From Candidatus Geoarchaeota archaeon (GTDB lineage: Archaea; Thermoproteota; Thermoprotei; Gearchaeales; WAQG01), in assembly GCA_015520395.1 (NCBI GenBank), contig WAQG01000027.1, forward strand, positions 1 through 6,204: a stretch of DNA of 6,204 nt. Direction: 5' to 3'. Shown piece after piece: positions 5,321-6,204 of this stretch. The notes under the pieces were generated by a model. The model saw only the letters and a list, made by a program, of their open reading frames with translations. It was not told where the DNA came from and did no database searches. The first letter of the stretch is position 1. Each line of letters opens with the position of its first letter. The translations under genes were made by a program, and so were the position numbers.

Positions 5321-5986
5321 TCACATTTGGCGGTTTGGTTTCTTTGGTATGGTTTGGACGCGTATTTCTTCGATCGCGTGGAAGGCTGCTAGGAGTAGTG
5401 TTATGGTTCCCATTATGGCTAGGGCTGTTCCGGCTGCTAGGTAGGGTTTTTCCAGGGATCGGGTCCCGGTGGCGTAGGTTATGGTTATGTTTTGGGTCTG
5501 GTTGTGGAGGTTCAGTATGTGTATCTTGTAGGGCTTGTTTGGTATTGTTATGGGTATGGTTATCCACTGTCCCCGGGGTTTATGGGCTGTTAGGGCCCCG
5601 TCGGGGTGCTCTACGAGGACCGCTACGGCGTGGGGTTTGTGGGCTGTTATGTTGAGGGCGTATATCCTTGTGGTGCACCTGGCCTTGAGCCGTGCCAGGA
5701 GGAGGTCCAGGTGCTCGCAGGCGCTGGGCGGTGTGGGGCCCTCCTCCACCGCGCGGTGCCACGTGTAGCTCGACGCGGGCTCCACCCTCCGGACCCTGTA
5801 GAGGTACCTGTAGAGGGTTGAGGCCCCTGGCTCCAGCTGCTCGGTGTGAGGGGTAACCCATACGTTGAGGCCGAGACTTTCCCGGGAAACGCTGCACAGA
5901 TGGATCCCGGCCACCAGCAGCAGGGCGCCGAGAACCGCCAACACCCTAGGGAGACCGAGCAACACGGGGATCCCAGGCGTGACCAT
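5321..5986 (-). CDS. Membrane-anchored extracytoplasmic protein, beta-rich, two membrane segments
   Basis: This 221-residue protein was not recognised as a named family. A hydrophobic N-terminal segment (8-30) acts as signal or anchor. Residues 31-180 should face outside: a region with C90 and C104 (a possible disulfide), then beta-like sequence AVAVLVEHPDG (120-130), WITIPITIP (141-149) and YKIHILNLHNQTQNITITY (153-171). This succession of strands, with a PDG turn and a tyrosine-led strand, loosely recalls the domain in the 652-1245 protein. Potential N-glycosylation sequons occur at N112, N162 and N166. A C-terminal helix (about 182-203) is followed by a short basic tail. The ATG at 5986 lies 15 nt after the stop of the upstream gene, so the two are probably cotranscribed, though no strong ribosome-binding site is seen. 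It converges with the 4791-5216 gene across a 104-bp gap. Secretion and anchoring are well supported; function is not. Confidence 0.78.
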   Translation of the reverse strand: MVTPGIPVLLGLPRVLAVLGALLLVAGIHLCSVSRESLGLNVWVTPHTEQLEPGASTLYRYLYRVRRVEPASSYTWHRAVEEGPTPPSACEHLDLLLARLKARCTTRIYALNITAHKPHAVAVLVEHPDGALTAHKPRGQWITIPITIPNKPYKIHILNLHNQTQNITITYATGTRSLEKPYLAAGTALAIMGTITLLLAAFHAIEEIRVQTIPKKPNRQM

Positions 5987-6001
5987 GCCGGTCCGAGGGG
6001 C

Positions 6002-6204
6002 TTAAAGGTTGCCCCGCCTGGCCTCCAGCCTGCGCCAGATGAAGACGGCGCCCAGTATCACGGCTAGTGCTAGGAGCAGTATCTCGGCTGGCGGGGGCTC
6101 CGCCCGGGGCATCGGATACTTGTAGACGGCTAGGTGGGGTGGCACTGAGCTGTGGTTGACGCCGCCCACGGCCACGTGGAGCAGGCCCGCCTCGATGCCC
6201 GGCG
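6002..6204 (-). CDS. C-terminal end of a second membrane-anchored protein (cut by the right edge)
   Basis: On the minus strand the frame beginning at 6202 is open for 66 codons up to a TAA at 6002-6004. It ends with a soluble part (GLLHVAVGGVNHSSVPPHLAVYKY), a proline-rich linker (PRAEPPPAE, 32-40), one membrane helix (about 41-56, ILLLALAVILGAVFIW) and a basic tail (RRLEARRGNL). This is the C-terminal anchor design of archaeal surface proteins, with the ectodomain outside the cell and an NHS glycosylation sequon at N16 of the fragment. It is 15 nt upstream of the next gene in the same direction. The high G+C at codon third positions supports coding. The identity of the ectodomain lies outside the window. 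Confidence 0.75.
   Translation of the reverse strand, partial: PGIEAGLLHVAVGGVNHSSVPPHLAVYKYPMPRAEPPPAEILLLALAVILGAVFIWRRLEARRGNL

Noticed and set aside
5335..6067. Plus-strand ORFs of 71-106 codons at the right end
   Set aside because: They are Gly/Arg/Val-rich shadows in GC-rich DNA opposite minus-strand genes with clear membrane segments.

Overview
The window looks like chromosomal DNA from a thermophilic crenarchaeon (Thermoproteota, perhaps Desulfurococcales; no marker gene proves the lineage). The evidence is archaeal ribosome-binding sequences (GAGGTG, AGGTGATG), AT-rich TATA-type boxes 25-40 bp upstream of starts, GTG/TTG starts, secreted proteins with Thr-rich stalks and C-terminal membrane anchors, and an archaeal AAA ATPase of the AAA_14/DUF4143 type. 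The left third is AT-rich; the right end is much more GC-rich.

Layout. 1-299 (minus) is the N-terminal 99 codons of a radical SAM protein that runs off the left edge; it carries an intact CxxxCxxC cluster motif. 300-651 is a divergent intergenic region. 652-1245 (plus) is a surface protein with a GOLD/p24-like beta domain, a Thr-rich stalk and a C-terminal anchor. 1347-3142 (minus) is a two-gene operon: a ribbon-helix-helix (RHH) DNA-binding protein followed by an overlapping AAA ATPase with a C-terminal PD-(D/E)XK nuclease-like region. Directly upstream of this operon, 3157-3270 holds an array of GTAC-centred sites spaced on average 10.5 bp apart, so all face the same side of the helix.

3329-3750 (plus) is a pseudogene (three frameshifts and one stop) of the intact two-helix membrane protein at 4791-5216. 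Both copies have the same 13-bp promoter box. Between them lie an 89-residue protein of unknown function (3828-4097) and a small PD-(D/E)XK nuclease-like protein with a duplicated, cysteine-bounded helical N-terminus (4164-4688). The right end (5321-6204, minus) has two closely spaced genes for membrane-anchored extracytoplasmic proteins, the upstream one cut by the window edge.

The most notable system is the RHH-ATPase operon with its phased array. The small RHH protein probably coats its own promoter cooperatively. Whether the unit is only an autoregulated accessory module or also has a partition-like or defence-like role cannot be decided from sequence alone.
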